From Branchipolynoe longqiensis (Eukaryota > Annelida > Polychaeta > Phyllodocida > Polynoidae), in NCBI GenBank assembly GCA_030323885.1, contig CM059191.1, positions 107,738,844 through 107,802,843 on the forward strand: a DNA stretch of 64,000 bases, written 5' to 3'. Every line of letters begins with the position of its first letter. Position 1 is the stretch's first letter. The position numbers and the translations under genes were made by a program. Below are positions 44,572 through 55,469 of this stretch, in pieces. Below the pieces are notes generated by a model. The model saw only the letters and a program-made list of their open reading frames with translations, made no database searches and was not told the origin of the DNA.

Positions 44572-44588
44572 TTCACGACGCTGGAGAC
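44572..44588. repeat. Left 17-bp inverted end
   Basis: TTCACGACGCTGGAGAC; pairs with 50089-50105 with one mismatch. Confidence 0.65.
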
Positions 44589-45164
44589 AGGAATAGTGCA
44601 ACAATAACTTTATTTGTACAATTTCAGTTCATTCCGGCATTTCTTTCGCTATCATTGAATATCACAGAGAAAACAGCAATACGCTTAAGTCAATAAACAT
44701 TTTTCACAATAATACTATATTTTTTACATCGGTCAACATATTTTTGATAGGATACAGATAGCAATGTATTACTCATAGGTAATTTTAACATTAACATTTT
44801 TCTTTCTTAATAATTTATTTAATTAATCTTTGGTCAGGTAAACTCTGGAAACCGCCAAACTTGTGTATGGGAATACATGTCTTAAAAAATATTCATTCAA
44901 ATACAAACTTTTTACAATTTTGTCTACTAGTCAGCACTTATTATTCGAGCATCACAGAGCTAGGGGGACCCTGCCCCAAGTTAGGTACCCACATAGTGAT
45001 AAGCAATCAGAAGTTATTGCATAAGACTATGGGTGTATTAGTCCTATACTTTTAGAGGAGGGTGAACGAAAAATGTACTGTAAATTGGGTAATATTAATA
45101 CAGGTCAACCAAAAGCTTGAAGCATATCAGACACTCAGCCAAATAAATTTGAGTGTCTGAGGTT

Positions 45165-45214
45165 TGTTTGTTTATTTTTTTACATCCTAGCATCATCTAA
45201 GGTCATATCAGGAC
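45165..45214. repeat. Dispersed 50-bp repeat, copy 1
   Basis: TTTTTTTACATCCTAGCATC then ATCTAAGGTCATATCAGGAC. Other copies: 47393-47447 (inverted) and 51215-51265. Here it replaces or abuts the C-terminus of the tyrosine recombinase. Confidence 0.8.
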
Positions 45215-46130
45215 GGGAGAGTGACTGAGGTGCTTCCAAGAAGGCCCTCCTGTCCACGTACTGGAAAAGAGCAGTCGAACGCCAGCGACCTGCCTCCCTC
45301 ACCACCATTACCGAGGCACCTCCTTTGGCACACGTTTGCGCTCCCCCTCGTCTCAGCCTGTGGAGTGTCATCCTGTCTGGACAGCAGTGCCCCTGACTTC
45401 AGGGCCAAACGGATCGCCTCGAGAAGCTTTGAAGATAGTAACGGCTCGCCGTCCAGGTGCAGGAAGGCAGGATTGGCAGGATCGACGGCCATGGCTCTCC
45501 TGTACCTTTCCAGGCATGAACAGGACAGCATAAGGAGCCTGACGCACACGATAGCTTAACCAGGTAGACATCTCCCCCCCGGTCTCGCCATTTTGGATGA
45601 CCTGACCCTTATGAGGAGACTGTTCATCCGCACATGCACATCTGCACCCCAAAATATGTGGTTGACGTCTCCGGACCTCGGTGTAAAGAACGAATTGCAT
45701 TGCCATAAGAACGTGAAATATGCTAACAGGATAGCAGCTGTTAAGACATAGGCACTTCTCCCGGCTTTCCTAAAGACATTAATTATAGCTTTATGCATCA
45801 AATGCCTTAACATTCCCCTTATGGATTAACACCCAAGTTCTTGCTCCGCTCACATAGTTATTAACTGCTCCAGGGGATTTGAGTTTTCCTGCCAGATATG
45901 CTATATAGTTCAATATGTCATCTCTTTTTTGATTACATATGTCGAAGTTGTTAACCCTAGCAAATCTGTCATAACAGTCGACCTGAAATTTCCTATTTTT
46001 CTATGTTCCCAAGGATAGGCCTGCTTTTACAATATCAATGATTCTGTTTGACAGCTGGTAAGGATGACCTAGGAAGAGAGAGGCAAATAAGGACAAACTT
46101 CCTAGGTCATGGCAATGTAAAATTAAAATT
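45215..46130 (-). pseudogene. Tyrosine recombinase of the third element
   Basis: N-terminal part (46130-45840, minus) reads ARVNNFDICNQKRDDILNYI and SPGAVNNYVSGARTWV. The catalytic half follows in pieces: AILLAYFTFLWQCNSF, where family members have Arg before the polar pair, so the first catalytic Arg appears replaced by Trp. Then IRVRSSKM (Lys), a frameshift, PAFLHLDGEPLLSSKLLEAI, another frameshift, and TLHRLRRGGAQTCAKGG (His-x-x-Arg) with ALFQYVDR (Tyr). The last residues are encoded by the dispersed repeat. The element cannot make an intact recombinase. Confidence 0.8.
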
Positions 46131-46159
46131 GTTAAATATCCTGCTGTGAAGAAATGATT

Positions 46160-47470
46160 AACATAAATTTGGACAAGCTTAGTTTTTTACACAAATATCA
46201 ATTGCTTTAGTTTTTTCTGCTGGAGTTACAAAGTATCTACTTAAAGCGTCGGCTAATACTAAATCCTTTCCTTGTTTATACTTTAGTTCTATTACACAGG
46301 TGTGCTGCCGAGAAGCGCCATATCTCCCTTGCACATGCACATAATACCTTATCTTTACCTCTACCTGACTCAAGAACTAATTTTTATGCCTCATTATCTG
46401 TATTTATAATAATTTTGAAGTTGTCCATTTTTGATGGAGTTAAGGCATGCAAGGCTGCTACTAAGTTAAGAGCTTCAAATTGTGCTATGTGGAAATTTTT
46501 CTTAAGTAGTTCAGATGAATATTTTTCTGTAAAATAATTTAATTTTGAGAAAGACCTCCCCCCTAACAAGCAAGAGTCAAATTCTCTTAGCCACTCCTCT
46601 ACCGGCTCCGGATGCATAAGGACCCACCCGTTTGTCTGATTTGCATAGTCTCGAAACCAATTTATGTCGTCTAGCACCTCTTTACTTGTTTCTATTTTTC
46701 CTTTGTAAGGGGAAAGCCTAAGAAATTCCAGTATGCTATTCATAAACCTTCTAGCTGGGCATACACATCTTGAAATAAATTGGAGTTTTCCTACTAGTTG
46801 TTGCATATCTTTCCTGGAGACCAATTTTCCTACTTCCGACATTTTGCACCTTTCTAGTATCTCATCCAATTTTTCTTTAGGTATTTTAATCACCATATCT
46901 AGTGTATTAACTTCAAACCCCAGCCAAATTAGTATATTAGTCGGCTTACTGCATTTCTGGGAAGGTAACTGTAGGCCTAATTCCCTCAGCAAGTTAACTA
47001 AATAGTTGAACGCTCCCCAAGCCTTTTCCTCTGTGTCCTCTACCCCTATAAAATCATCTAAATAACACTGTACAAAATCCTGCTTCTCTCATTAGGAAAA
47101 CTATAGCTGCCGTAGTCCGAGCACAGGTTAGCGCAGAGGTCCTGCACCCAAAAGGAGGGGCGATATCAAACTATAGCTTGTTATTGGCCCTGATACCAAA
47201 TAAAGGTACTGAGAGCGGACACGTTCTCAGTTGCCTGTAAGCCCCTTGCTAAGTCTATGGTCCATAAAAAGCACCCTTTCCCCAATTTTGTTGCCTCTCT
47301 CGCTAGATCTAAAATCCCTGGTAGTTTAAAGTTGAGATCTTCCCCCCAGGATAGCTTAAATCTACAATAATTCTTCTCTCTACCACCCCAACGTCCTGAT
47401 ATGACCTTAGATGTTGCTAGGACATAAAACAACGACAAACAAACAAACAATCTCTCTACCGTATTTTACT
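46160..47470 (-). pseudogene. RT/RNase H of the third element
   Basis: From 47340 on the minus strand: NFKLPGILDLAREATKLGKG, FLWTIDLARG, then after a frameshift YRQLRTCPLSVPLFGIRA and APPFGCRTSALTCARTTAA, then after another shift DFVQCYLDDFIGVED, the catalytic YLDD box intact. Continuous coding follows (46992-46384): NILIWLGFEVNTLDMVIKIP, RCVCPARRFMNSILEFL, then RNase H landmarks FDSCLLGGRSFS, QFEALNLVAAL, IIINTDNEA. A stop at 46384 precedes the RNase H end (GKDLVLADALSRYF). The dispersed repeat at 47393-47447 has landed just upstream of the RT start. Confidence 0.85.
47393..47447. repeat. Dispersed 50-bp repeat, copy 2 (inverted)
   Basis: TCCTGATATGACCTTAGATG then TTGCTAGGACATAAAACAAC, reverse complement of copies at 45165 and 51215. 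Nested in the third retrotransposon. Confidence 0.8.
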
Positions 47471-47789
47471 TTGGCCTAGTCATTAAAGGGCTTATTTGAT
47501 CCCAAGGAGTAACGGGTGAATGAATAAAAGGCCCTAACATCACCTCCTTAAATTCTTTCTCAATATATCCATACCTCATTTTCCAGTGATTCCTTATGGT
47601 TTCTTGTAGCAGATACTTGGGGAACATGACCTATATAATCTGCAGGCCAACCAAACTCTAAAAACTCTAGAATTATTTTATCCTCATAATTAACTAATTT
47701 TAACATTTTTAAGCCTTCCTTCCATATAGTTGGGCAGGCCCGTAGCTCTTACTTTATTATAAATTTGCAGATAAAGGACCTCATAATTT

Positions 47790-49630
47790 TGTTAACACTC
47801 CACTACCACTGGCCAAAATTCTAACAATCTGTCTTTATAATCTAACAGTAATACTTTTAATACTTTCTTTTTCTTTCCTACTTCTTGGCTAATTGAAATG
47901 TCTTCAAGAATATCTAGAGCTTCATCTGAAATGTTCCAAACCTTTTCTTCTGAACTGAAGACAATTTGTTCTTTACTTCCGACTTCCACTAAAAAGTCCT
48001 CATCAATACACAACAACTCTGGGAAAGGTGAGGAGCATGAAAACCGGCTTAGGGTATCCGGCAGGCATCCGAATTGAGATGATACAACAATTGGATTGTC
48101 GGTGAGCATATGAGGACTGGGTTGAACACCCGGATGATAAGCATGCGTTGTGGCCTGATGTCGGCTGATTGTGGGTGTTGTTGGGAGTGCAACCTTGCTG
48201 TGCCAAAGAGGGACAAGATACCCTGGTGACTCAGTATCCTGAACGGCTTGTGTCAACAGAGTTTTAAAAGAGTTGTATAAAGATGAAGCCCTACGCTTTT
48301 TCTTATCTACAAAAATATTTCTGCTTGAAACGCTAGTATTCTTCACCACGTCTACAACTTTAAGTATCTCTCCATTTACTATTCTTTTTTATCTTTAGTC
48401 TCTTTTAGGCTGCTGAGTACTATGAATATAGATTTTGTTGTTGATGTTACCATGACAACCTTCCAAACTGACTTTTCTCTCTTCCAAATTTGAAATATGA
48501 GCTCTACTAACAACGGCCTCCTTGAGGCCTACGCTGCAAAAACCTGCCTGCCAGTTGAATACCTACCATCTTGTGCACTATACCTGGCATTATCCTGCAA
48601 CCTTCTCTTGTTATTACAATCAACCTCCCTGTGATAGCTGATTTTCTTAAACCGTTTAGCAGACCAGCTGCAGCAGTGACAACCTGTTGGGGGGATGGCC
48701 CATGGGATGTAAAACACCCACAATTCCCGCCCTTATTCCAATCCTCACATGGCTTGCCGTCCACCTATTCATTCAATTCCTTCCCCACCCAGCCTGTTCC
48801 TGCAACTCCCTCATACCTCTTTTCTTTTTTAACGTCCAGCCTAGTTCCTATTGCAAAACCATCCCTCTGTATATCCGTAATGGTGGCCCTATCCTCCCAC
48901 CCATCTTTATTCTTCCATCACTTATCATCGAACAAATCTTTTCTGACCACAAAAGCACAGTGGGCCAATCCCAGTTGGCTGCCATATCTGATATATCAAT
49001 CATGTGTTTTCTTATGTGTTTAACCCATTTTTGTGGTAATTTAGGCTCTTCTAACAAATGGTTTATGGCTGACATGTATTCGTACCAAGTTGAGCTACCA
49101 TTTGGCACTTTTCCCATACAGTCTTCTTTGATGACATATAATTGAGACAACAATGCTTTCTTACCGCCCCTTTTCTGCAGTGTCGGTCTCTTTTCCTCAG
49201 AAGCTCTCGTATGTTATCTCCCGAATCGTCCTGGTCAGTCTCAGAATTCAAATTGTTCGAACCACTGCTCCGAACGTCTCTGTAACGTCTGCTGTCACTT
49301 CAATGCTTATAAGTCTTGAGCTTGAACGCCATCTTTTCCATCTTCCTCGCTCTCTTCACACTAGAAGCCGACACACGCATCTCATCCCCACTACTCTTGT
49401 ACGAAGACGAACGACAACGTCTCAGTCTCACGATCTTCTCTGCAGCTGGCAGCGCCCTGGCATGTTGACAGCGTCCCTGCTCCTCCGGCGCCGTGCTGGT
49501 TGTCGCTCTATTAATTGACGATTCTAGGCAATCTAACCAATCACACAGAGACTTGGTATTCGCGTCCCACTGTGTCTTAAGTGTATCTTGTAAGAAGGTA
49601 ACAGTCACCACGTCTGGTGGATCCACTACT
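47790..49630 (-). pseudogene. Gag-like region of the third element
   Basis: Fragmented minus-strand frames. Near the start (49626-49300): DTLKTQWDANTKSLCDWLDC, a plausible gag N-terminus, then a Lys/Arg-rich tail. At 49153-48848: EYMSAINHLLEEPKLPQKWV and KHIRKHMIDISDMAANWDWP, resembling the helical gag region of DIRS-order elements. At about 48780-48680 a Cys/His-containing stretch (CEDWNKGGNCGCFTSHG) could be a zinc motif. At 48349-47792 acidic sequence leads to the RT. Stops and frameshifts separate the parts. Confidence 0.6.
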
Positions 49631-50088
49631 CAAGCAACGGGTTCAAAACTTTTAGAAAAACTTGGAGAAGAAACACGTTGACATGGTGACTTTATTGCTG
49701 GACTATCTTTAAAACTGCTCCGAGATTCAAAAGTGATATTACGACTCGACTTGAGTAGGCATTTTCCAGAGAAATCGTGAAGACAGACAGATGATAGGCC
49801 TAAACTGTGCGGGTTCGAAATTGAAATCGATCTGCACTGTGTGCTGCTCCAGTGGTGAATGCCCAGCGGGTTTGGCTAGCTTTACCACGAAGCCTGTGTA
49901 CCCATGGTGACAAGAACGCTACCATGTTATTGGCTGCGGCGAGAAAACCCTGACAACGTGTCATGGAAATTATCCTCGCACCTTATCAACAAGGTAGGAA
50001 AGATACACCGTTATTGGCTACGGGCGAGAAAGCCCTGACAACTCATTACAGATGTTATCCTGGCTCCTGGCTCCTGGCACCTAGCATG

Positions 50089-50105
50089 GTCTCCAGCGTT
50101 GTGAA
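50089..50105. repeat. Right 17-bp inverted end
   Basis: Reverse complement of 44572-44588 with one mismatch. Just inside, 49915-50065 has two copies of a GTTATTGGCT-to-GCCCTGACAAC motif. Confidence 0.65.
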
Positions 50106-50119
50106 TTACCCATGTTACT

Positions 50120-50175
50120 GGCAACATGCACACCGTACATACTTTAATCTAGTGGTATGATTGTGTCGGGGTTAT
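50120..50175. repeat. Single unit of the 50-bp minisatellite
   Basis: CCGTACATACTTTAATCTAG then TGGTATGATTGTGTCGGGGT. Shows that the third element lies inside the array of 43380-44565. Confidence 0.85.
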
Positions 50176-51404
50176 GGGTTCTTCTTCAGTGCTGGTCCTA
50201 ATTAGTTGGTCCCTTACATTGTAACTGTTTTCTTCTAAATTAATTCTCTTTTTCATACAAAATGAAGAAAATGCCTTTCATTATACCCCAAAGAAGCAAT
50301 GACAGCAACCCAGTGGGGAAAAAATGCTTGGTTTATTTTTTATTGCAAAAATAGATTCATTTGTCATGCAAATATGACAGCTAAAAATGGGAATGGTGAA
50401 ACTGTACTGCTTGTGTTGGAAACTACTTCATAGCAGACCAAAATATTCAAACATAGCTAGTTTATTTGCAAAGTTGTAACGTGCAAAAAGGTCAGAAAGC
50501 TAATTTTAGGACGGTTGAGTGTCTCTGTGTAAAACAAAGATGCATAGTGCATATTTCATGAGGTGTCATGTCATGAAACGCGCGTTCACATTCAATTTTC
50601 ACAATATCCAACCGTGCAAGCCAGGAAAACACCCTGCTGCTATAAATAGCATAGCATCATAGATGCATAGTTTTGAACACAAAGGTTATAATATTATTTC
50701 TTAAAATGCAATCAAAACTTGTCACAGGTGAAAAAGACGTTACTGCGAAAATTTATTCTGCGATACAAAATCCAACAATGGATCAAATCTCTTCTCACAT
50801 TTTTCAAATATACTGTGAGTATCTACACCCGTACTGATGACGTGGTGTCAAATCATAAACAGGGAGTTGTGATATTACTGTGGCATGTCACACATCGATG
50901 AAGAAGAAACACGCGTTCACCTGTTGTCATCTTCATCCTCTAAGTCATCACAATATCTTTTTTACATAAGAAAACTCATAACACTCAAAAGAAATATTTG
51001 CATACATGTAATGTGTACAAATAATGCCCTGAACAAATACATTTTTTGCATGCTATTAGCAGTTTCTAACCTAAGTCATTATTGAGTGTCACATGAAACA
51101 TGCGTTACATGTTACATGAAACATGTGTTACATTTCCAAGAACATCAGAAGTTAGGGAAGTGTTCCAAGATTACTTTGAAATATGTCCACAGTATAAAAA
51201 ATTAATAAGTTTGTTTGTTGTTGTTTTACATCCTAGCAACATCTAAGGTCATATCAGGACTGGTACCGACCTGTGACAGTGCACACTCATGGCGACTTTA
51301 GTGGTTCCCCACTGGGAAACCAGGCCGCCAGCACCATGACCTGTCAGGGTAGTTACATGGTGTACTGATAGTCAGATGGTGTCAGGGTCACAGCGGTCAC
51401 TTAC
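50176..51404. other. AT-rich intron
   Basis: No exon, RNA gene or mobile element recognised apart from the dispersed repeat at 51215-51265. Three loosely similar GAAACNCGCGTTCAC motifs occur near 50576, 50905 and 51095. Confidence 0.5.
51215..51265. repeat. Dispersed 50-bp repeat, copy 3
   Basis: GTTGTTGTTTTACATCCTAG then CAACATCTAAGGTCATATCA. Same as copies at 45165 and 47393. Confidence 0.8.
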
Positions 51405-51479
51405 CAAGGCCCATTGCAGTGAGTTTGTTGACTTTGGAGTTGACCCCAACAACTCGATACAAGCCTTGATCCTTTAAAC
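51405..51479 (-). CDS. ARHGAP26-like: GRAF-like gene, RhoGAP exon with Arg finger (75 bp)
   Basis: Minus-strand acceptor TCCATTTACAG and donor CCTTG|GTAAGTG; phase 1 in, phase 1 out. It encodes LKDQGLYRVVGVNSKVNKLT then AMGL. The Arg of GLYRVVG is the catalytic Arg finger that completes the GTPase active site, and the Lys of VNKL is the second conserved basic residue of RhoGAP. The wording QGLYR-V-VGVNS is characteristic of the GRAF/oligophrenin group. Confidence 0.97.
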
Positions 51480-52004
51480 CTGTAAATGGACAAATACTGG
51501 TATTATTAATATGATTGGAGCGATTCGATCACTCTGCATGGCCCAAAAGACCCTCCGTTACAGTTGATGAAAGCAAAATTTGGTGAGGAAATGGGCAGAT
51601 GCAGAGTGATGGCAGCAGCACCCGGAGGGAGAAGTGGGAAACAGAAAGGTGCCTGCCTAGTAGCAGACCAGTTCGCCCCCCAGGTCGCTCACTACCTCCC
51701 TCAAGGACCTCAAATAGCAGTTAGATGTTATAGTAGTTAGTTGACACAAAGTGGATAACAATTACAAAAGTAATAAGACGCAGATAATAACTTGATACAT
51801 TCCGTTAGTTGCAGAGTTATGTCTACACAGGCCAACAAGTGGTTTACAGTCTCAGATCGAGTGTTGATTACACATACTGTCATAACGGCTTCACTAAACT
51901 ACAAAGATTGTTCAGTTTATAGTAAGCATGTACCACTCTGTCAATGAATGTTTAAATTGCCTCCATTGCGTACTTTTCCTGAATGCTATGCTGTGCAAAC
52001 TCAC
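51480..52004. other. Intron without recognised content
   Basis: Unique sequence of about 525 bp between two adjacent RhoGAP exons. No mobile element seen. Confidence 0.5.
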
Positions 52005-52067
52005 CTCTGTTTTCTATAGATGTGATACATTTCTTAATAAACGAAAAACCAACTTCATCCAAGGAAG
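52005..52067 (-). CDS. ARHGAP26-like: GRAF-like gene, first RhoGAP exon (63 bp)
   Basis: Minus-strand acceptor CTGTTACTTTCAG and donor CAGAG|GTGAGT; phase 1 in and out. It encodes SLDEVGFSFIKKCITSIENR, the opening of the RhoGAP domain; GFSFIKKC-I-x-x-IE-x-RG matches the family. Its first codon is completed by the T left by the exon at 55113-55152. Confidence 0.97.
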
Positions 52068-52119
52068 CTGAAAGTAACAGGAAGCGACTGTTAGACTTAG
52101 GCAGACCACAATGATTGGG

Positions 52120-53440
52120 CTGGGGGAATTACCTTACTGCAGGGTTTCACACAAGGTGGAGGACGCTATCATTAGGTGATGTTCCTCTTACATGAGTTAC
52201 CAATTAATCGTAACTGCCTTACACCAGGGTTTCACACAAGGTGGGGGACGCTATCATTAGGTCGGTGATGTTCCTCTTACATGAGTTGACAACTAATCGT
52301 AACTGCCTTACCACAGCTTCACACAAGGTGGGGGACACTATCATTAGGTGATGTTCCTCTTACATGGGTTAACGATTAATGTAACCGCCTTACCACAGGG
52401 CTTCACACAAGGTGGCCGAGGCTATCATTAGGTGGCCCTGTCACATTACGATGCATCACACAAGCGCATGGCAAACTGCTAAAATCACTTTCTTATGTCG
52501 AGATGCGTCAAAATTTTCGGCACGGGGGAACAAGTAGGATGTCAGCTCAATGTACTGAACGTATGTGCAACGTATTGCTAGCGCATGACAGTGTATGAGA
52601 GCGTGTCATAGAACATATGGCCAAACCTATGACCCAACGTGCCTCCCGCGTTCTCGACATATGGCCAGCGTATGAGTAACCTATCCTCAGTGGGAGGCAC
52701 ATTGGTCATACCTTGGTCATACCTTGGTCATACGTTGGCTCGAAAAACCCTCGCATATGGTCACGCAATGTTAGCAGAATGCCAGAGAACTTTATATATG
52801 TTAGTCGATGAGCAGAAGTATGCTGTATACGTTAAATACGTCAAGACATGGTGGAGAAGTGCTAAATGTACGTTATAGATACATTAGACGTACATTATCC
52901 ATACGTTGTTATATGTTGTCAATACGTCGACTGTACGTTTCCGCTGGCTCGACTTACGACGGAGCTAGTTCAACCTTTGTATAAGGTACCTCTAACGAAC
53001 GTCTAACGTACATGGACGTATGTTTAACATATGCATAACGTAGGCCCGACGTAACAGCCACACGTTGTCGCACATCAAATGTATATTCCATGCACAAAAC
53101 TTTTGTCACCCCTTGATGAGCGACGCCATATAACGACAAACATCGGCGTATACCAACGTACGCATAACGAATGTGTAACGTCAGAGTAACGCAGAGGCCC
53201 AAAATCACATATGTCGACGCACATTTGTGCCATGCGTCGTAGTGTGACAGGGCTATTACATGAGTTAACAATTAATGTAACCGCCTTACCACAGGGTTTC
53301 ACACGAGGTATTAGGTGACGTTCTTACATGAGTTAACGACTTATGGTAACTGCCTCACCGCAGAGCTTCACACAAGTTGGGGGACGCTATCATTTGGTGA
53401 TGTTTCTCTTACACGAGTTAACGACTAACGATAGCCACAT
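52120..53440. repeat. About 92-bp repeat (GGGTTTCACACAAGGTGGGG)
   Basis: Six diverged copies: TTCACACAAGGTGGGGGACG, CTATCATTAGGTGATGTTCC, TCTTACATGAGTTAAC, CGTAACTGCCTTACC. Four lie at 52120-52435 and two at 53253-53440, split by the TIR element at 52436-53252. Confidence 0.85.
52436..53252. mobile_element. 817-bp TIR element
   Basis: Ends CCCTGTCACATTACGATGCA and, as reverse complement of the right end, CCCTGTCACACTACGACGCA. The interior is rich in CGTA/TACG words (ACGTATG, CATACG). It has no transposase; short frames inside have no recognisable domain. It sits inside a unit of the 92-bp repeat. Confidence 0.75.
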
Positions 53441-54340
53441 AAATGTAATTAACTTCTATAACTTGGCATAGAACCTTTCAACTTCGGTAAGAACCTTCAA
53501 TAAATCTATTTAGTGACAAACAGTAGTTACCATCTTTCGCGTGTTGTCTTGAGATCAGATCTACACATTAGAAACAAGCGCTGCTCTTTCACAAACAACC
53601 ACAATACATATATTCTTTACAGTAGGGGTAAGCATGCTAACTGGTAATGGGTAGTGTCGCAGAGGCGATGGTGCAACAGGTCAGGTAACAATTGTGGATA
53701 TGACAATAGCCCCACACAATCATTACTTTTCTGAGTGATAAGTGAAGTGGGTAGTACAGGGATAAAAGTGGTCTCCGGGGAAAAATAGTGGAAATCTTTG
53801 CCTCTGGTGAAGTCATCTATAACCGCGAAAACACGGATATTCTCCGACAGGCTTAGTACTGTCAGGGAATCGCAGAAAATTCCCGGAAGTCAGGTTTCAT
53901 ACGTATTGGTATACACTGATACTCAGTGATAGTGCTGCGGCATTTGAACAACATATTAGCATAATCTGATTGTGCTGCGGGATTGCAGTACAGTAAAAAT
54001 TGTGGAAATTCGCGAAATTAGGGTTGCCCGAGTGGGGGCGCCAGCCGACCTGGGCCACGTTACAAACAATACGCTGATACTTCCGCGAATTTATACTCGT
54101 ATAATTCTTATACATCACATACATATTTATTTATATGTCCGAGTAAATATGCCCAACTACTAGGTGATGACTGTGACTGCCTAAACCATACTATAATAAT
54201 AGGTTACTTCAAAAAGCCTCATTATTTTTCATCTTGCAGAGTACATACATGAACGCATTTTAAGATGCACAAATACCATCGGAGATACACTAATTGAGTT
54301 GTTATCAGTAGGAATATTAAGCCATGTTATTGTTTCTGGG
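53441..54340. other. AT-rich intron
   Basis: Unique sequence; no exon, RNA gene or repeat recognised. Confidence 0.5.
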
Positions 54341-54344
54341 TGGC

Positions 54345-55116
54345 AGAACTGACCTACATTTACTACAATGTTAGCACTGTGGCAGAGTCTTGTTAAATAC
54401 TCACAATCTTCTACATTTACTACAATGTTAGCACTGTGGTAGAGTCCTTGTTAAATACTCACAATCTTCTACATTTACTACAATGTTAACACTGTGGTAG
54501 AGTCCTTGTTAAATACTCACAATCTTCTACATTTACTACAATGTTAGCACTGTGGTAGAGTCCTTGTTAAATACTCACAATCTTCTACATTTACTACGAT
54601 GTTAGCACTGTGGTAGAGTCCTTGTTAAATACTCACAATCTTCTACATTTACTACAATGTTAGCACTGTGGTAGAGTCCTTGTTAAATCCTCACAATCTT
54701 CTACATTTACTACAATGTTAGCACTGTGGTAGAGTCCTTGTTAAATACTCACAATCTTCTACATTTACTACGATGTTAGCACTGTGGTAGAGTCCTTGTT
54801 AAATACTCACAATCTTCTACATTTACTACAATGTTAGCACTGTGGTAGAGTCCTTGTTAAATCCTCACAATCTTCTACATTTATTACAATGTTAGCACTG
54901 TGGTAGAGTTCTTGTTAAATACTCACAATCTTCTACATTTACTACAATGTTAGCACTGTGTGAGTACTGAGAATTCCCTTTGTTACAAATACTCACAATC
55001 TTCTACATTTACTACAATGTTAGCACTGTGGTAGAGTCCTTGTTAAATATTCACAATCTTCTACATTTACTACAATGTTAGCACTGTGGTAGAGTCCTTG
55101 TTAAATACTCACAATC
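54345..55116. repeat. 58-bp minisatellite derived from a splice donor
   Basis: About 13 units of TACTCACAATCTTCTACATT plus TACTACAATGTTAGCACTGT and GGTAGAGTCCTTGTTAAA. Read on the gene strand each unit contains AAGATTGTGAGTATTTAAC, identical to the last six exon bases, donor and early intron of the exon at 55113-55152. The array abuts and overlaps that exon end. Confidence 0.95.
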
Positions 55117-55152
55117 TTTTTGCTCGCTGTTACTTGGAGGTTGGTTGTAGAT
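55113..55152 (-). CDS. ARHGAP26-like: GRAF-like gene, PH-RhoGAP connector exon (40 bp)
   Basis: Minus-strand acceptor TCTACCTCCAG and donor AAGATT|GTGAGT. It enters in phase 0 after ...KEP and leaves in phase 1. It encodes IYNQPPSNSEQKD, then Ser shared with the next exon. GRAF proteins have a comparable short (V/I)YN... segment between the last PH helix and RhoGAP. The exon is too short to be found by frame length; it was found from splice sites and phase. Its donor is the seed of the adjacent 58-bp array. Confidence 0.85.
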
Positions 55153-55469
55153 CTGGAGGTAGAAGACACAAGCTTTTCGGCATACAAATTGTCTATTATA
55201 CACATTGTTCATTACATAAATAGTCCATTATACACATTGTTATTATTATTATGTTTGTTTGTTGGTAAAACAGTTTATTCATCAGGAAATACATTTTTTC
55301 AGCGCCGAGGCACCGTCTTCCAGCCATTTACATTACTTTGTAATTAGGTAGATCACCATTGTCGACTATACACATTTACAACTATAAACTATGGTCCGTC
55401 AAAACATTGTCTAATGTACACATTGTCCACCCAGAGCCTCTACACACATCCATTCAGATCCATACAGGG
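55153..55469. other. Intron, AT-rich
   Basis: Contains loosely repeated CATTGTCNATTATACACATTG motifs (55190-55440). No gene. Confidence 0.5.

Larger units (their letters stand above)
44572..50105 (-). mobile_element. Third tyrosine-recombinase retrotransposon, decayed
   Basis: On the minus strand the order is gag-like, RT, RNase H, tyrosine recombinase. The boundaries are inferred: TTCACGACGCTGGAGAC at 44572-44588 and its inverted match GTCTCCAGCGTTGTGAA at 50089-50105 (one mismatch), with the same minisatellite on both outer sides. The minus strand has AATAAA near the left end (44608). RT resembles that of the element at 17597-23070 more than the DIRS1-like one. The inverted-end structure would differ from the split direct repeats of that relative. 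Confidence 0.7.

Noticed and set aside
45127..45162. Hairpin with 11-bp stem (TCAGACACTCA / TGAGTGTCTGA) around AATAAA
   Set aside because: Real inverted repeat near the recombinase end of the third element, but too short and isolated to assign a role.
52639..53302. Short frames inside the 817-bp TIR element as a transposase
   Set aside because: 60-105 codons, no catalytic motif, overlapping on both strands.
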